A stretch of 57,633 nt of DNA from assembly GCA_015501055.1 (NCBI GenBank), contig JADNYV010000227.1, positions 1-57,633 of the forward strand, written 5' to 3'. Each line of letters starts with the position of its first letter. The stretch's first letter is position 1. The notes beneath the pieces were generated by a model that saw nothing but the letters and a program-made list of their open reading frames with translations, was not told the origin of the DNA and did no database searches. Shown here piece by piece: positions 24,481 to 34,455 of this stretch. A program made the translations under genes and the position numbers. Source of the stretch: Mucidula mucida (lineage: Eukaryota; Basidiomycota; Agaricomycetes; Agaricales; Physalacriaceae).

Positions 24481-24878
24481 TGTAATATAAATCGGTGAGT
24501 AATATCAAGCATAACAAGTTGCTTTCATGCTGAACAACCAACCTGTCCAGTGTAGATCACCAGATATGGAAACAAAACAGGTGTCTTTGAAGAAGTTCGA
24601 GTGATTGTTTGCGGTAACAGTGGAATCGAATGATAGTTGAGTGTCAAACGACAAAAGGCTACGTGAGAAACAGATGTGGAATCTGTGGGAAAAGTGCGCC
24701 GGGTACTCCGAATAGCCCTCTTACGACGATTGGCCACCGCCCACGCTTGGGTCTTCTGTACACTCGCCCGATACCTCTCTGACAAAACGAGGGTCCTTAT
24801 CTACCCCAGCGGACGGTCGAAAATGAATGTCATTGACTACGCGTTAGCAAGAAAAGCTCGCAATCATGTAGTCTTGAG

Positions 24879-25322
24879 CCTATGTGGGGTACCCTGTGAG
24901 GCTCACTTCGGAGTTTGAAAATGCACTAAGGTTAGGGTTACCGCTGGTTACCGAACACGCTAAATCGTCCAGTGTTAACTCATGCCACTTTCACCAGTGT
25001 AATCTCCGTATAATGGAGAGATCGATGTGGCGCAGCGCCTCAACAGTGCAGTGCGGGCAGTTGCAGCGCATCCGGTCATTCGGAGGATTGTTATCGAGTT
25101 GCAGGTGATCTACAGTGAAGATTCAAGGAATGATGAACCATAGACAGACCTCAGATATGCATTTTTGACTACAGGCAGTAAATTCGAGGTACAGGATGGA
25201 TCAGTAGTGCAAAAGCTGCGAGCTTGTATCCATCTGGTTCCGGTCCGACGGCACACTCTTAGGGTTCGGCATCTGCAATTTTCGAAGTCCGAAGTGAGCC
25301 TATGAGGTACCCCCTACATAGG
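24879..25322. mobile_element. short TIR element (MITE-like)
   Basis: The ends are imperfect inverted repeats of about 45 bp. The left end begins CCTATGTGGGGTACCC and runs through GGCTCACTTCGGAGTTTGA (24879-24925). The right end, read in reverse, begins CCTATGTAGGGGGTACC and runs through GGCTCACTTCGGACTTCGA (25274-25322). The interior has no supportable ORF. I found no convincing target duplication. The flanks from 24640 to 25777 otherwise show no gene. Confidence 0.55.
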
Positions 25323-25777
25323 TTCCAGACTCTACTAAGAGACGATCGTGAGTATCCCATCTTCTCTCGTTGAGTCGGTTCACGAGACTAGCAATCATGA
25401 TGGGATGAGCTTGCTGCGGTCACTGCCGATACTGCAGTAATGTCATCTCATCGGGTGTGCTGTAGTACACTCATGGAACTGAAAAGATACAAACACTTTT
25501 GAAGGAGAGCCCGAGCTAGTCGCCCGCCTACAACGGATTGTAAAGAATTGAGTGTATACAGTACAGAGAATGATTTATTTATCGTGTACATGAGAGCCTT
25601 GGCAATGTGAGTAACTGTTGGGAGCTTTGTAAAAGTAAGTACTTATACGTGAAGTGAAACAATGGAGGCAGCGAGTAAGTAGTTCAAAAAAGACAGATAT
25701 AATAGAAGCTTAGAACCTGATGGGGCGGACTGGATGATTGATCAGATACAATCCTTATGTCGAGTTACAAAACACAC

Positions 25778-26227
25778 CTATTTAGTCGCAGGTTCTGGGA
25801 ATTCTTGGCCTTCTTCATCTGAAAACTCCACAGAGCCGTCTGAACCCTCTTCGTTTAATGGAACAGACTCTGCAACGGCAGTGGTTCCTTGGTGAGGGAA
25901 CAAGTTTGCGGACCCGTCCTCATAGATATGGACTCGACGGGTGGCCGGAACCCTGCGGTCGTATCTGACTGTAACATGGCGCCTCGGGTCGTTGGTGGTG
26001 GTGTGCCACCATTGGCTATTATGCCTAAAACAATACAGATCAACGAAAACGTAGTAGTTCGTGCGGGAAGGACCATACGAGTAGACAATCGCCGTGGTCG
26101 AGGAGCCCAGTTCGCTCCGGTTATTTTCCCGGACAGCCCGAGCAAAGTTGGTGATTTGGGGTTGCTGCGCTTGCAAGAGGGTGGCAGGCCTGAATTCCAT
26201 TCTCAAAGTAGGCAAAGGCTGGGACAT
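25778..26227 (-). CDS. hypothetical protein, 149 aa, single exon
   Basis: Open frame from ATG 26227 (MSQPLPTLRMEFRPATLL) to 25778 with an aromatic-rich middle (RTNYYVFVDLYCFRHNSQWW) and a strongly acidic C-terminus (EEGSDGSVEFSDEEGQEF). No signal peptide or membrane segment. A TTTAAAAG element lies about 60 bp upstream. I do not recognise it. The composition looks coding, but a second long antisense frame overlaps it, so confidence is modest. Confidence 0.4.
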   Translation of the reverse strand: MSQPLPTLRMEFRPATLLQAQQPQITNFARAVRENNRSELGSSTTAIVYSYGPSRTNYYVFVDLYCFRHNSQWWHTTTNDPRRHVTVRYDRRVPATRRVHIYEDGSANLFPHQGTTAVAESVPLNEEGSDGSVEFSDEEGQEFPEPATK

Positions 26228-26289
26228 GGCAGAGGAAAAAGCGAATATGTTTGGTGTAGGGGTTGATGCTCTAGGACGAAGAGACTAAG

Positions 26290-26826
26290 CCTCTTTTAAA
26301 GCATGACGGTGTGGGCCGGTATATTGTGTACGCCTTTGATTGTTCGTCTCGCATATCTCTGACGCAAGTGACAGGGGGATTAACAAGTCGGAGGAGATAA
26401 ATCCGAGCGAAAGAAGGCAGAGTGTCTCCGACTATGTCGCCTTGCAAAGTGCCAGTGCATTCATCTTCAACCGAGCCGCATGACTATTCTTGTCCTGGTT
26501 CTCGCTTTGATCACGTTTGATATGAGGCATGATCCCATACCGTCTTGTTAGACAAAGCGAACTATGCCCCGTCTTTGCATGTTTGCATGTCGCATACTGA
26601 AAATGGAGTACGTATTACTGGGCTGCAGAGGGAGGAGAGGCGTGAAGACGCTTGTGACCATCGAGCTCGTCGGAGGATTTGCCATGTGATAGTTTCTCGG
26701 ACTATACGCAGACCTGCAGTACTCTGATGACAGACAAGCCGGAGTGGTACAGGCCGATGCGATAGAAGCCGGAGCTATGAGAGCCGGAATGATGTTTGTC
26801 GATGCAAGACGCGAACAAGCCAAGAG
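26290..26826. other. intergenic region, nothing supportable
   Basis: Only short frames without family resemblance. The 3' breakpoint of the truncated HNH copy 2 lies at the right edge (about 26827-26860). Confidence 0.4.
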
Positions 26827-26829
26827 TCA

Positions 26830-27562
26830 GTCACCAGACCCTAGAGAATGGGAATCAAAAAATGGGTCGAGTGATGATGACAGATTCGGACCACAAACTT
26901 CGTCATAGATTGAAAGATTTGGTGAGTGGGCAGTAGAAGTGAAAGTTGTGTAGATGATGCGTGCCAAATCATCTCCCATGCGTTTGGGGCAGATATGGCT
27001 ATTGATTAGGGGACCTGAGAACCGCGACACCCAGCATTCACCATCGCGCTGCCCCACGCGACTGGCCATAGTACTGCCATTCCCATTTTTGGCGGTAACA
27101 GATCTCCCCGTGCGCTGACTGAGCTTGGACAGGCCGACTGTAATTCCGGCCGGAAGATCATAGCGATATGTCGATGCAGTCAACGGGTCTGTATTGGCAA
27201 CAGGACACTACTTCTGCTGCGACTCCTTCCATACTACCAGGGAACCACGGAGATGGGCAGGATCACAAATGTCGTGCGCAATGTCGATGAGCCATTTCGA
27301 GGCCTCTTGGCGAGAATAGCGAAGAAGTCGCCGAGGGGCCGCTGAGAAGCCGGATGAAGGGTGCAGCTGGAGAGGTAGCGGTGGGGGTCATGGCTGTAGT
27401 CGCGAGCGCGTCATCGGAATCATGGTGGTGGTTCGGGATAGAGACCGACGGATGAGGAGTTGACGCGTAGCTCAAGTACTGCTGTAAGATCCACTGAAGC
27501 GGCGTCAGCAGATGGTCCAGATAAGGATGGATGGGAGGAATGGATGGCAATGAGTCTGACAT
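26830..27562 (-). pseudogene. HNH-nuclease-like protein, copy 2 (truncated relic)
   Basis: Starts MSDSLPSIPPIHPYL at 27562. Family blocks AADLTAVLELRV-like, RLLSG, RQEASKWLIDIAHDICDPAH, NTDPLTASTYRYDLPAG, RDGECWVSRFSGPLINS, HICPKRMGDDLARIIYTTF and LSIYDEVCG occur in changing frames. A TAG nonsense codon falls before CPVANTD (near 27210), and one G is missing in LLSGPLG (near 27345). The copy stops after LDPFFD, so the whole C-terminal exon (LFRWHYLQCVLKRF and the acidic tail of copies 1 and 3) is absent. Nonsense plus truncation make this a true relic. It lies head to head with the WLM gene, about 130 bp apart. Confidence 0.75.
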
Positions 27563-27692
27563 GGTGGAGGAAGACATCTTCGCGCGTTGGACGCGACGGT
27601 GGCTGTGCACTTTGTCATCCTCCTTCTAACGGCGATGATGGTCTTTGTAAGTGCATCTCTGACGTTCATCTTCTCCTCTCAACAGCTCCGGA

Positions 27693-28755
27693 ATGTCTTC
27701 AGACTCGACTATTTCCCTCAATTTCACCTACCGCGGCGCAAGCTTCCCGCTTATGCTGTCATCAGCCACTACTCTGGGCGAAATGCAGTCCGAACTGGAG
27801 GAGTTGACCTCGGTTCCTCCGTCACTGCAGAAACTACTCTACAAGGGCAAGAATATTGCGCAGAACAGAGAATCCGATGCCCGCATATCAAGCCTTGGCC
27901 TACGAGCGGCGAGCAAGATACAGCTTCTGGGAATAACGTCAGCAGAGCTTAGCGGCTTGCAGGCTACCGAGACGGAACAGCATAGGATTGACCGCATTCT
28001 GCGGGAGCGGGCGCTGAAGACGCCTACTTACAAAGTGGGCTTGACTTGATCTCTGGTGCTACCCTTACTTATAGTTACAAGGTCCGTTCAACAGGAACAG
28101 CTTCGTCATCAACACTGGCGTATCGCTTCCACCAACTGGTACCACTTCCCCATCTCCCAAAGCCCGACACGGCACTTTCTCTCCTGCGCCGTCTATCAGA
28201 GGACGCTGCCATCCAACACGTGATGCGCAAGCACGAATTCTCTGTCGGCGTGTTAACGGAACTCGCTCCCCACGAGCATCCAGAGCTCCTCGGGCTCAAC
28301 GTCAACGCCGGCCAACAGATCAAGTTGCGCCTACGCACTGATCGCTACGACGGATTTCGCTCCTACCGCGAAGTCCGTCGCGTCCTCTGCCATGAGCTGA
28401 CGCACAACGTCTGGGGAGACCACGATAATAATGTGAGGACTACCTTCTATTTGTAGACCTGCGTTACTAACCTTTTCGCTATAGTTCAAGACCTTAAACT
28501 CTCAGCTTAATAGAGAGGTCGACGAGTTTGAGGGCGCGCGGACGGCGGGCACCCATAAACGATGTGAATGAGGAATATATGCCCTCCTCTGAGCTCGAAG
28601 CGGAAGCTGCCGCCCAGGTTCTCGGCGGGAATGGATCCGTACCGTTAGATCCCAATGAATCCGCCGAGGACAGGCGGCGGCGGGTTCTTGCCGCAACAAT
28701 GGCGCGCTTTCAGAAAGGCGGCTCGGAGTCTAATTCGTCTGGTCTTGGTTCGTGA
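27693..28755 (+). CDS. ubiquitin-like/WLM-domain metalloprotease (Wss1-related)
   Basis: Start MSSDSTISLNFTYRGASFPL at 27693. Residues 5-75 form a ubiquitin-like domain (LGEMQSELEELTSVPPSLQK, LLYKGKNIAQN). A 47-nt intron (28035-28081) gives PTYKVRSTGT. The WLM domain follows: YRFHQLVPLPHLPKPDTAL, LGLNVNAGQQIKLRLRTD, and the zinc site RRVLCHELTHNVWGDHDNN (HExxHxxxxxHD). A second intron at about 28434-28485 follows. The family resembles the fungal ubiquitin/metalloprotease fusion proteins, related to Wss1, which act in proteolysis of DNA-protein crosslinks and SUMO/ubiquitin conjugates. Near 28557 the frame shifts by one base, from AGTHK to DVNEEYMPSSELEAEAAA, then runs to 28755 (RRRVLAATMARFQKGG). 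Confidence 0.85.
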
Positions 28756-28884
28756 TATAATACATTTCTGCTTTTGTTTCTATGGGTATAATTTGATTTA
28801 ATTCTTTCGACTTCTATGGCTATTCTCGGGATAGCTTCAACAGATATGACCTCGCCAGAAGGAAATATCCTTGTCAAGCGCCTT

Positions 28885-29994
28885 CTATTGCCGAGGTGAG
28901 TGACCACATAGAATTGCGTTCCTATAGCTCACTTGGTATTCCTCCAGGATCACGAGGACTTGCTCGATAGCGCGTCTAAGTTTCGGGTACAAGTCGGTGG
29001 GCAATATGTCTGCGCATTGCTTTTGAGGGAACATCTTATAACCGAGGTAAACCAGTATTCCCAACTTAAAATTCTTCGATCTTTTGCCCTGGTTCGCTTC
29101 AGAGTACTCCGCTCGATACCACACCTCCAGCGCGGTTTCATGGTAGTTGCCAAGATTCCTCAGTATCCCAATTCGATGCTTTCGGCGAGAGTCCGGATGT
29201 GCTTCTTGATGTGCCTACGCTTGCAGATATTCTCCTCCTGTTCGCTCCACCCTGTCGGTGTTGTATGCCAGCAGTCTGATTCTGGTCAGTGTATATACGC
29301 GCGCCACCCTAATGCCACTCACGCTTTCATAGACCTGATCGCCGATGTCCTTCAATTCCCTGGCGAGATCGTGCAAGTACGGAATGAGGTCGCCAACCGA
29401 CGCGCCCAAAAGCGACATCATATCATAGTACGCCGCCCTGTTGCGCTCCTTCTCACATGTGGCGGCGCCATAGATCTCAACCATCATATCGTGGTATTTC
29501 TCAATCTTCTCCTCGGTGAACATGCTGTCCGCTGCCCAGATATGCGGGACGCCGAGGTTTCTGATACATTTTCCTTTTTAATTAGCTTTCATGAATGCTT
29601 AGGAAGGGAACACACCGGATGCTCTGCTCGAATAGTATAATCTCCGAGTCGACGTTCTTTCCCAGTCCACCTAGCCATACGATTGCTACGACGACCCCGA
29701 CGACGAGGGCAAAGATGGCGCACGTAGGCATGGCGATGCACGGTGCTATCGTATCATGTAATGCACAGTCGAGTGGCACGGCTAACGTACGTTCCGCGTG
29801 CATATGCTTCAAAAGTCGATGTGACGGGACTTGCGAAGGGACTTTCATCGAGGGTTCGATGGGGTCGATGTTGAACGCTTGCCAGTCGATGTTCCGAGGC
29901 GCGTAGTGCAGGCTTCTTGCGGAACGTCTTGGGCTGTATGCGCCCATATGGGGCGGTTGTGGAGATCTTCTTCGCGTTCGACGTCCGGGTACAT
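28885..29994 (-). CDS. hypothetical membrane protein (frame uncertain)
   Basis: Probable start MYPDVEREEDLHNRP at 29994; MGAYSPRRS at 29947 is the alternative. The N-terminus runs RNIDWQAFNIDPIEPSMK, then an intron from about 29789 with donor GTACGT. One transmembrane helix follows (PTCAIFALVVGVVVAIVWLG). After another intron comes a helical region (MFTEEKIEKYHDMMVEIYG, RNRAAYYDMMSLLGASVGDL, IPYLHDLARELKDIGDQVY), then ETALEVWYRAEYSEANQGKR and LGILVYLGYKMFPQKQ. Breaks occur around 29947 (one base) and 29160-29215. I do not recognise the family. A single membrane anchor and a large helical domain are all I can state. Confidence 0.5.
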
Positions 29995-30253
29995 TGATGA
30001 GTAAACTCTGAAGAAGGGCAGGAGATTTCTTATTCGTGATGGAAGATGAAAGGACAGCGGCGCCTCGTGTTTAAAGCATGACTGTAATCATGGTAGCTAG
30101 TCTTTACGCGGTGTACAGCAGTGTTAAAATAATACTAGCGGATATGTTCAGGCGCTATTCGGGCAAAGCTAAAAAGTCGGTTTGAGCCATGGGCATGCAG
30201 CGCTAGGCGATGCCAATCCACATCGTAGAATTCAGTGTGGCGGCGGCAAAATA

Positions 30254-30327
30254 TGAGTCGACCCAGGCTCGAACTGAGGACCTTCTGTGTGTTAGACAGA
30301 TGCGATAACCAACTACGCCATCGACCC
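30254..30327 (-). tRNA. tRNA-Val (anticodon AAC)
   Basis: Complete 74-nt cloverleaf with no intron. The acceptor stem GGGTCGA pairs with TCGACTC (one G-T), discriminator A. The anticodon stem TCTGT/ACAGA carries loop CTAACAC. The T-arm is CTCAG-TTCGAGC-CTGGG. Confidence 0.93.
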
Positions 30328-30607
30328 GATGGGCTATGTGGCGCTTCTTCTCATGTCAGTACCCCTACAACGGTCCCATCTCCTATGATTTGGACATCAT
30401 CCTCAAGGATTTGAAGAATAAACATGGCTCGCTACCTACCATTGCGTGTTTCTACAATATACACTATTGACCCTTTCACCAAAGATGCGCGCGCACTGGT
30501 CCTTTACGGACACGCTGCATGAAATCCCGAATATCTTTCGACACATTGCCTCCATTCCTAGTCCCAAAACCAGCAACCATAACGATCCGTATGGCGCAAG
30601 TCGCAGC

Positions 30608-32058
30608 TCAATCATTTGGAAGTGACGCCTCCGTGAATGCTGGGCTCTCGAACGCCCATACGAGCTCCAACGCTTCTATCTTCGGGCAGAAACCTCGATA
30701 AGACAAGACAGCCAAGAACTCATCGGTCAGCAGGGTAGGCGCATCTTCGACAATGGATAGGTGAGTAAGTTGGGGCGTCCCCGACAGAAGTGCAAGCAGT
30801 TCCGCCGTGGAAATGGTGTACCCAACGTCGATGCTCATGAGTAGAATGTGGAGATGGGTGAGAGTGCAGTGAGAGGCCGATATGAAACCCAGTATTGGAG
30901 ACACCACTTGGTCTTCGTGCGACGGCCTCGTATCACCAGCAGTGTGATTGAACACAAGACTGAGGTTATGTAGCTTCGGCAGACGGAGCGACGCGACATC
31001 ATCAAGCAATGTTTGGGTCCAGCCGGACGTCCATGGCGCAATTTCAAGAGATGTGACCACCATACCGTCGACAATCCCGGAGACTTGGCCATTAACAGTG
31101 ATATGCCGACATTCCGCTTGCCCTTCTCTCAAAACATCGTCTCTTCGTTCTGCATCTCAGAATCCATGTCAAGCATCTCCATGCCTATGCCAGTGAAGTT
31201 TGTCGTAACATTAACTATCCTGCCCCATTCGAAAAGACTGACTTCGGAACTGGAACTACCCTCATCGCCCAATCTGAGCTGTTCCAAAACGTTGTTGGGC
31301 ATCATGAAGGCGCCTAATTCCTGACGGATGATATCACCATCTTCTACGGCGAACGAAAGGATTCGGAGATTCGGTAAGGGCAAGTCACCTTCATCGCAGA
31401 TCATCTGCAAAACCTCCCAAGCTCCGTCGTACATCAGGATATCCGCCTCCTGCCATCGCGCGCTGACTCCGTATAAAGCCAAGATTTGGGGATGATCCGA
31501 GTGGACGGATTCTTCGTGATGGCGGTAGTATGGCGATGAAGAGACATTCTCAATCTTCACCGAAAGAGGAGCAGTCCCGGATCGCTTGATGTATAGGTTG
31601 ACGAGGGATCGCGACACTGAGGGGCTGACGTAAATATGGGTCCATAGCTGTGGTCTGAATAGCACGATCTGCCTCCATTTGAAGCACGTCCAACTGAGGC
31701 TGAGTGGCATTTTGAATGCTTCAGGCTCGCATGCGAGTTCAAAGATGATGTCCAGGACCTCGACAGGTAGGCGACGGATACCGGACGGAAAGAGGTATGT
31801 ATCCCATTGAGCCGCGTCTCTCTTCAGTTGCCGTCGAAGACGTTTCATGGAAGCAAGCGTCGCCTGGAAACGTGCGATCTCTTTGTCGAGGAAGGATATA
31901 TCGTCCCCAATGGTAGGCACTGTAGAAGCAATGCGGTCGATTTCTACTGCCGTTGGAGTTGTATACGCTCTATCCATTGAAGTCTGCTCGTCTGGAATGA
32001 GGAAGTTGAACCTGGGAGACGCATAGTGGCACTTCGGGCATAAGGAGACGCTCGCCAT
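30608..32058 (-). CDS. F-box-like protein, divergent member
   Basis: Start MASVSLCPKCHYASPRF at 32058 (an upstream in-frame ATG lies at 32100). Order: Cys pair, coiled-coil-like helix (SFLDKEIARFQATLASMKRL), F-box-like core SGIRRLPVEVLDIIFELA, LSLSWTCFKWRQIVLFRPQL (cf. VC..WR...L..P.LW), then a beta/leucine-rich region. The frame changes at about 31140: the first ends EMQNEETMF, the second carries on DDVLREGQAECRHITVNG. A one-base difference joins them. The C-terminus may extend below 30608 in another frame (MIELRLAPYGSLWLL). It differs clearly from the other five F-box genes and is probably an independent member, not a recent duplicate. Confidence 0.65.
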
Positions 32059-32229
32059 TATGGGGAGCAGACAATCTTTAATAGGATGGAATTGAGTCAT
32101 ATTGAAAGAGCCGGAACCGACTCACCAATGTCGCTGTAAGATCAGAGTACAAGGTGGAAAGCCACTGAAAGGTGATCGACAAATAAACGCGGTCAGACGG
32201 TCACGTGCGCATGCAAAGGCCTATCAGAC

Positions 32230-32892
32230 TAGGGTGGCGGAAGAAACAGCTTGTTCTTTACTGCATGTCATTTTACACGTAAATTGCGCGTCACGTGACT
32301 GTATTTTACTGGTAATTTACCGAGCCATCTCGAGGGTTGTCAGTTACACAATGTGCAGTTCCATCACGTTACCGAAATGCCAGAAATTTTTTGACGCGTC
32401 ATGCCACGCAGCTTCTTGGCTCACAGTCGTGCGACGTGCATTCTACTCTACACGTTGATGGCCCTTTCGAGCTCGGCACATTCGCAATTATCCCACACCC
32501 ACGGATCACAGCAGCGCTGTCGCAGTTGACGGATGCGGCTGAGGGAGGTCCAAAGAAGAAGGCTAGACTTGAGGAGCCCGAGAAGGAACACGAAGCGACA
32601 ACAGAGGCCGCATCTGACAATACATTTAATTTTTCTTATGACTAGTAGGTAATATCGTAGTACAAAGTGGGAGCCATAATGTTAGCATGTTCCTCTGAAG
32701 CTGATCTTCCGTGGCAGCATTGTGTCGGTCGGCGTCGGCGGCGTCGCGTCGCGCAGCGCGCAAAAATTGCACCTGAAGTGAGTCACGTGATGTAACTTAC
32801 GCGGTAAATTACCGCGTAAAAAACCGAGCCCTCCGGGCTGACTTGGTAATCTACCGGTCAGAAAGTTTCAAACCATTTCTTACGCCACCCTA
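32230..32892. mobile_element. 663-bp non-autonomous TIR element with 8-bp target duplication
   Basis: The left end reads TAGGGTGGCGGAAGAAA and the right end, in reverse, TAGGGTGGCGTAAGAAA. The flanking octamers are TATCAGAC (left) and TACCAGAC (right), 7 of 8 matching. Subterminal motifs AATTTACCG and CACGTGACT occur inside both ends in inverted order. An 8-bp duplication fits hAT or KDZ-type transposases. No transposase is encoded. Confidence 0.65.
32337..32645 (+). other. coding-like fragment inside the TIR element
   Basis: A 102-codon frame ends with a coding-like segment: VDGPFELGTFAIIPHPRITA, then the basic/acidic stretch GGPKKKARLEEPEKEHEA, ending NTFNFSYD. It looks like the last exon of a cellular gene rather than a transposase, and it lies wholly within the TIR element. 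I do not recognise the source gene. Confidence 0.35.
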
Positions 32893-33092
32893 TACCAGAC
32901 AGAGATTAGCCCGGCGAGGGTGTGTCTCGGGAACCGACACGCACTGTAGACAGAAATGTTAGGAAGTCTCATAAATACGGTACTGGAGATTGTCTAGTTG
33001 ATCACGTAGAAAGCACTCATGCGAGGCGGAGTGCATATAATCGTGATAATTCTTGACCGCGCGATAGGAAAGTGCGCCACACCGGATGCCGG

Positions 33093-33166
33093 GGCCGATT
33101 AGCTCAGCTGGTTAGAGCGCCGTGCTAATAACGCGGAGGTCTTGGGTTCGATCCCCACATTGGCCA
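33093..33166 (+). tRNA. tRNA-Ile (anticodon AAT)
   Basis: Complete 74-nt cloverleaf with no intron. The acceptor GGCCGAT pairs with ATTGGCC (G-T at one position), discriminator A. The D-arm contains AGCTCAGCTGGTTAGAGC, the anticodon stem CCGTG/CGCGG carries loop CTAATAA, and the T-arm is TTGGG-TTCGATC-CCCAC. Confidence 0.93.
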
Positions 33167-33212
33167 CTGCATCCAATATGTTCGGGTTTTTGTTGTTTTT
33201 CCTCGGTTTACG

Positions 33213-33364
33213 CTAGCCAGGTAACCTATGCCTACTATATGAGCAAGCGTCGATATAGTAGGCTAGGTAAATCGGTAGCAATAAATGGCGTGAACATCTT
33301 TTGGTTGTGTTTGGCACCCACGGATCAGTCGGTCCGACTTTCCTATATACCATACATGGATGTA
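33213..33364 (+). repeat. left arm of a 152-bp inverted repeat pair
   Basis: Begins CTAGCCAGGTAACCTATGCC 46 bp downstream of the tRNA-Ile gene. It contains an internal 10-bp hairpin, CCTACTATAT (33231-33240) with ATATAGTAGG (33253-33262). It matches the reverse complement of 34100-34251 with only a few differences. The roughly 735 bp between the arms (33365-34099) holds no supportable gene. Confidence 0.8.
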
Positions 33365-34099
33365 GCGTATTCCACAGAAGTCGTTTCGATGCCATGGGCT
33401 CCCTACACACTTGTTTAAACTCGTAAAAAGCTGTCACGGTGTATTAATATACTGCGCAGGCTGCGCTTGTGCTGAGTGCATTTGCAGCTCTTTCACAACG
33501 CCCTACATGATGACTCCTTGATGGACCTTCAGACCTTGAGTCTTACGCAACCATATGCGCGTACTTTCCACCCACGTACCCGACATCCGACGCTAGAATG
33601 AAGATATCGGACAGAAAGAAAGCGGAGTCTGATCCATAGAGGCCACTCCGGCACCCATCAAATTGTATCTTGCATTGATTCATGGTGGTCAGTAGGCTTG
33701 ATCCGCCAATCTCTTATAAGCTGGTTGAGCGCACACAATCCCTATTTATATCTTGAGTCATTGAGGATTGAGATCTAAGATAATATTCTGAGGCCCCGGG
33801 GTTTGTGCACATCAAGCAACTTGATGAGGTGGGAGCATGGGAGGCGGACAAGCATGAGATTAGACTGTTACATTGGTGCTTATATGTGATGGTGTCTCAG
33901 CAGTGGTTGACATCTCGAAACCTAGTATGCCGCGGTGCTGGCGTGTCGGAGAGGGAGAAGGTGGTTGAACTTCGCGATTTGGGTCTGGCTTGCTGTTCAG
34001 TACGTGTAGAGCTCATTATATTATGTTCCACAAGCCTCGCTTAGCACGAGGACATGGTATTACCCATGAAAAGTGTGTTTCGGTGAGGCAGAAGACGCG

Positions 34100-34251
34100 T
34101 ACATCCATATATGGTATATAGGAAAGTCGGACCGACTGATCCGTGGGTGCCAAACACAGCCAAAAGATGTTCACGCCATTTATTGCTACCGATTTACCTA
34201 GCCTACTATATCGATGCTTGCTCATATAGTAGGCATAGGTTACCTGGCTAG
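34100..34251 (-). repeat. right arm of the 152-bp inverted repeat pair
   Basis: Near-identical reverse complement of 33213-33364 with the same internal hairpin. The arms could be the long TIRs of one element or two insertions of a short element in opposite orientation. I see no target duplication that decides between these. Confidence 0.8.
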
Positions 34252-34455
34252 GTTTACGCGTGTTACCGTTACCCAAAAGTCCGACTCAGCTGTTCCAGTA
34301 TGATTGAGAGGACTACAAGATCTTTTACCAAGGTGACAGCGATTTATGCAATTGATACAGTACCGAGAGAAAGCGCTCTACAACGTGTAAGTAGTACGTA
34401 AAGACTTGACAGCAATTCCAGCTTTTAAATGAAAAAGAACACCAACAAAAGTGAG

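Noticed and set aside
24930..24945. TTAGGG-like telomeric motif (AGGTTAGGGTTACC)
   Set aside because: Only one or two units inside a TIR element; no telomeric array.
28046..28081. Apparent frameshift in the WLM gene between the ubiquitin-like and WLM domains
   Set aside because: A 47-nt GT-AG intron (28035-28081) explains the change of frame, so it is not a lesion.
33805..34044. 79-codon frame between the inverted repeat arms
   Set aside because: Short and featureless; a transposase would be far longer and carry a DDE/RNase H-like core.
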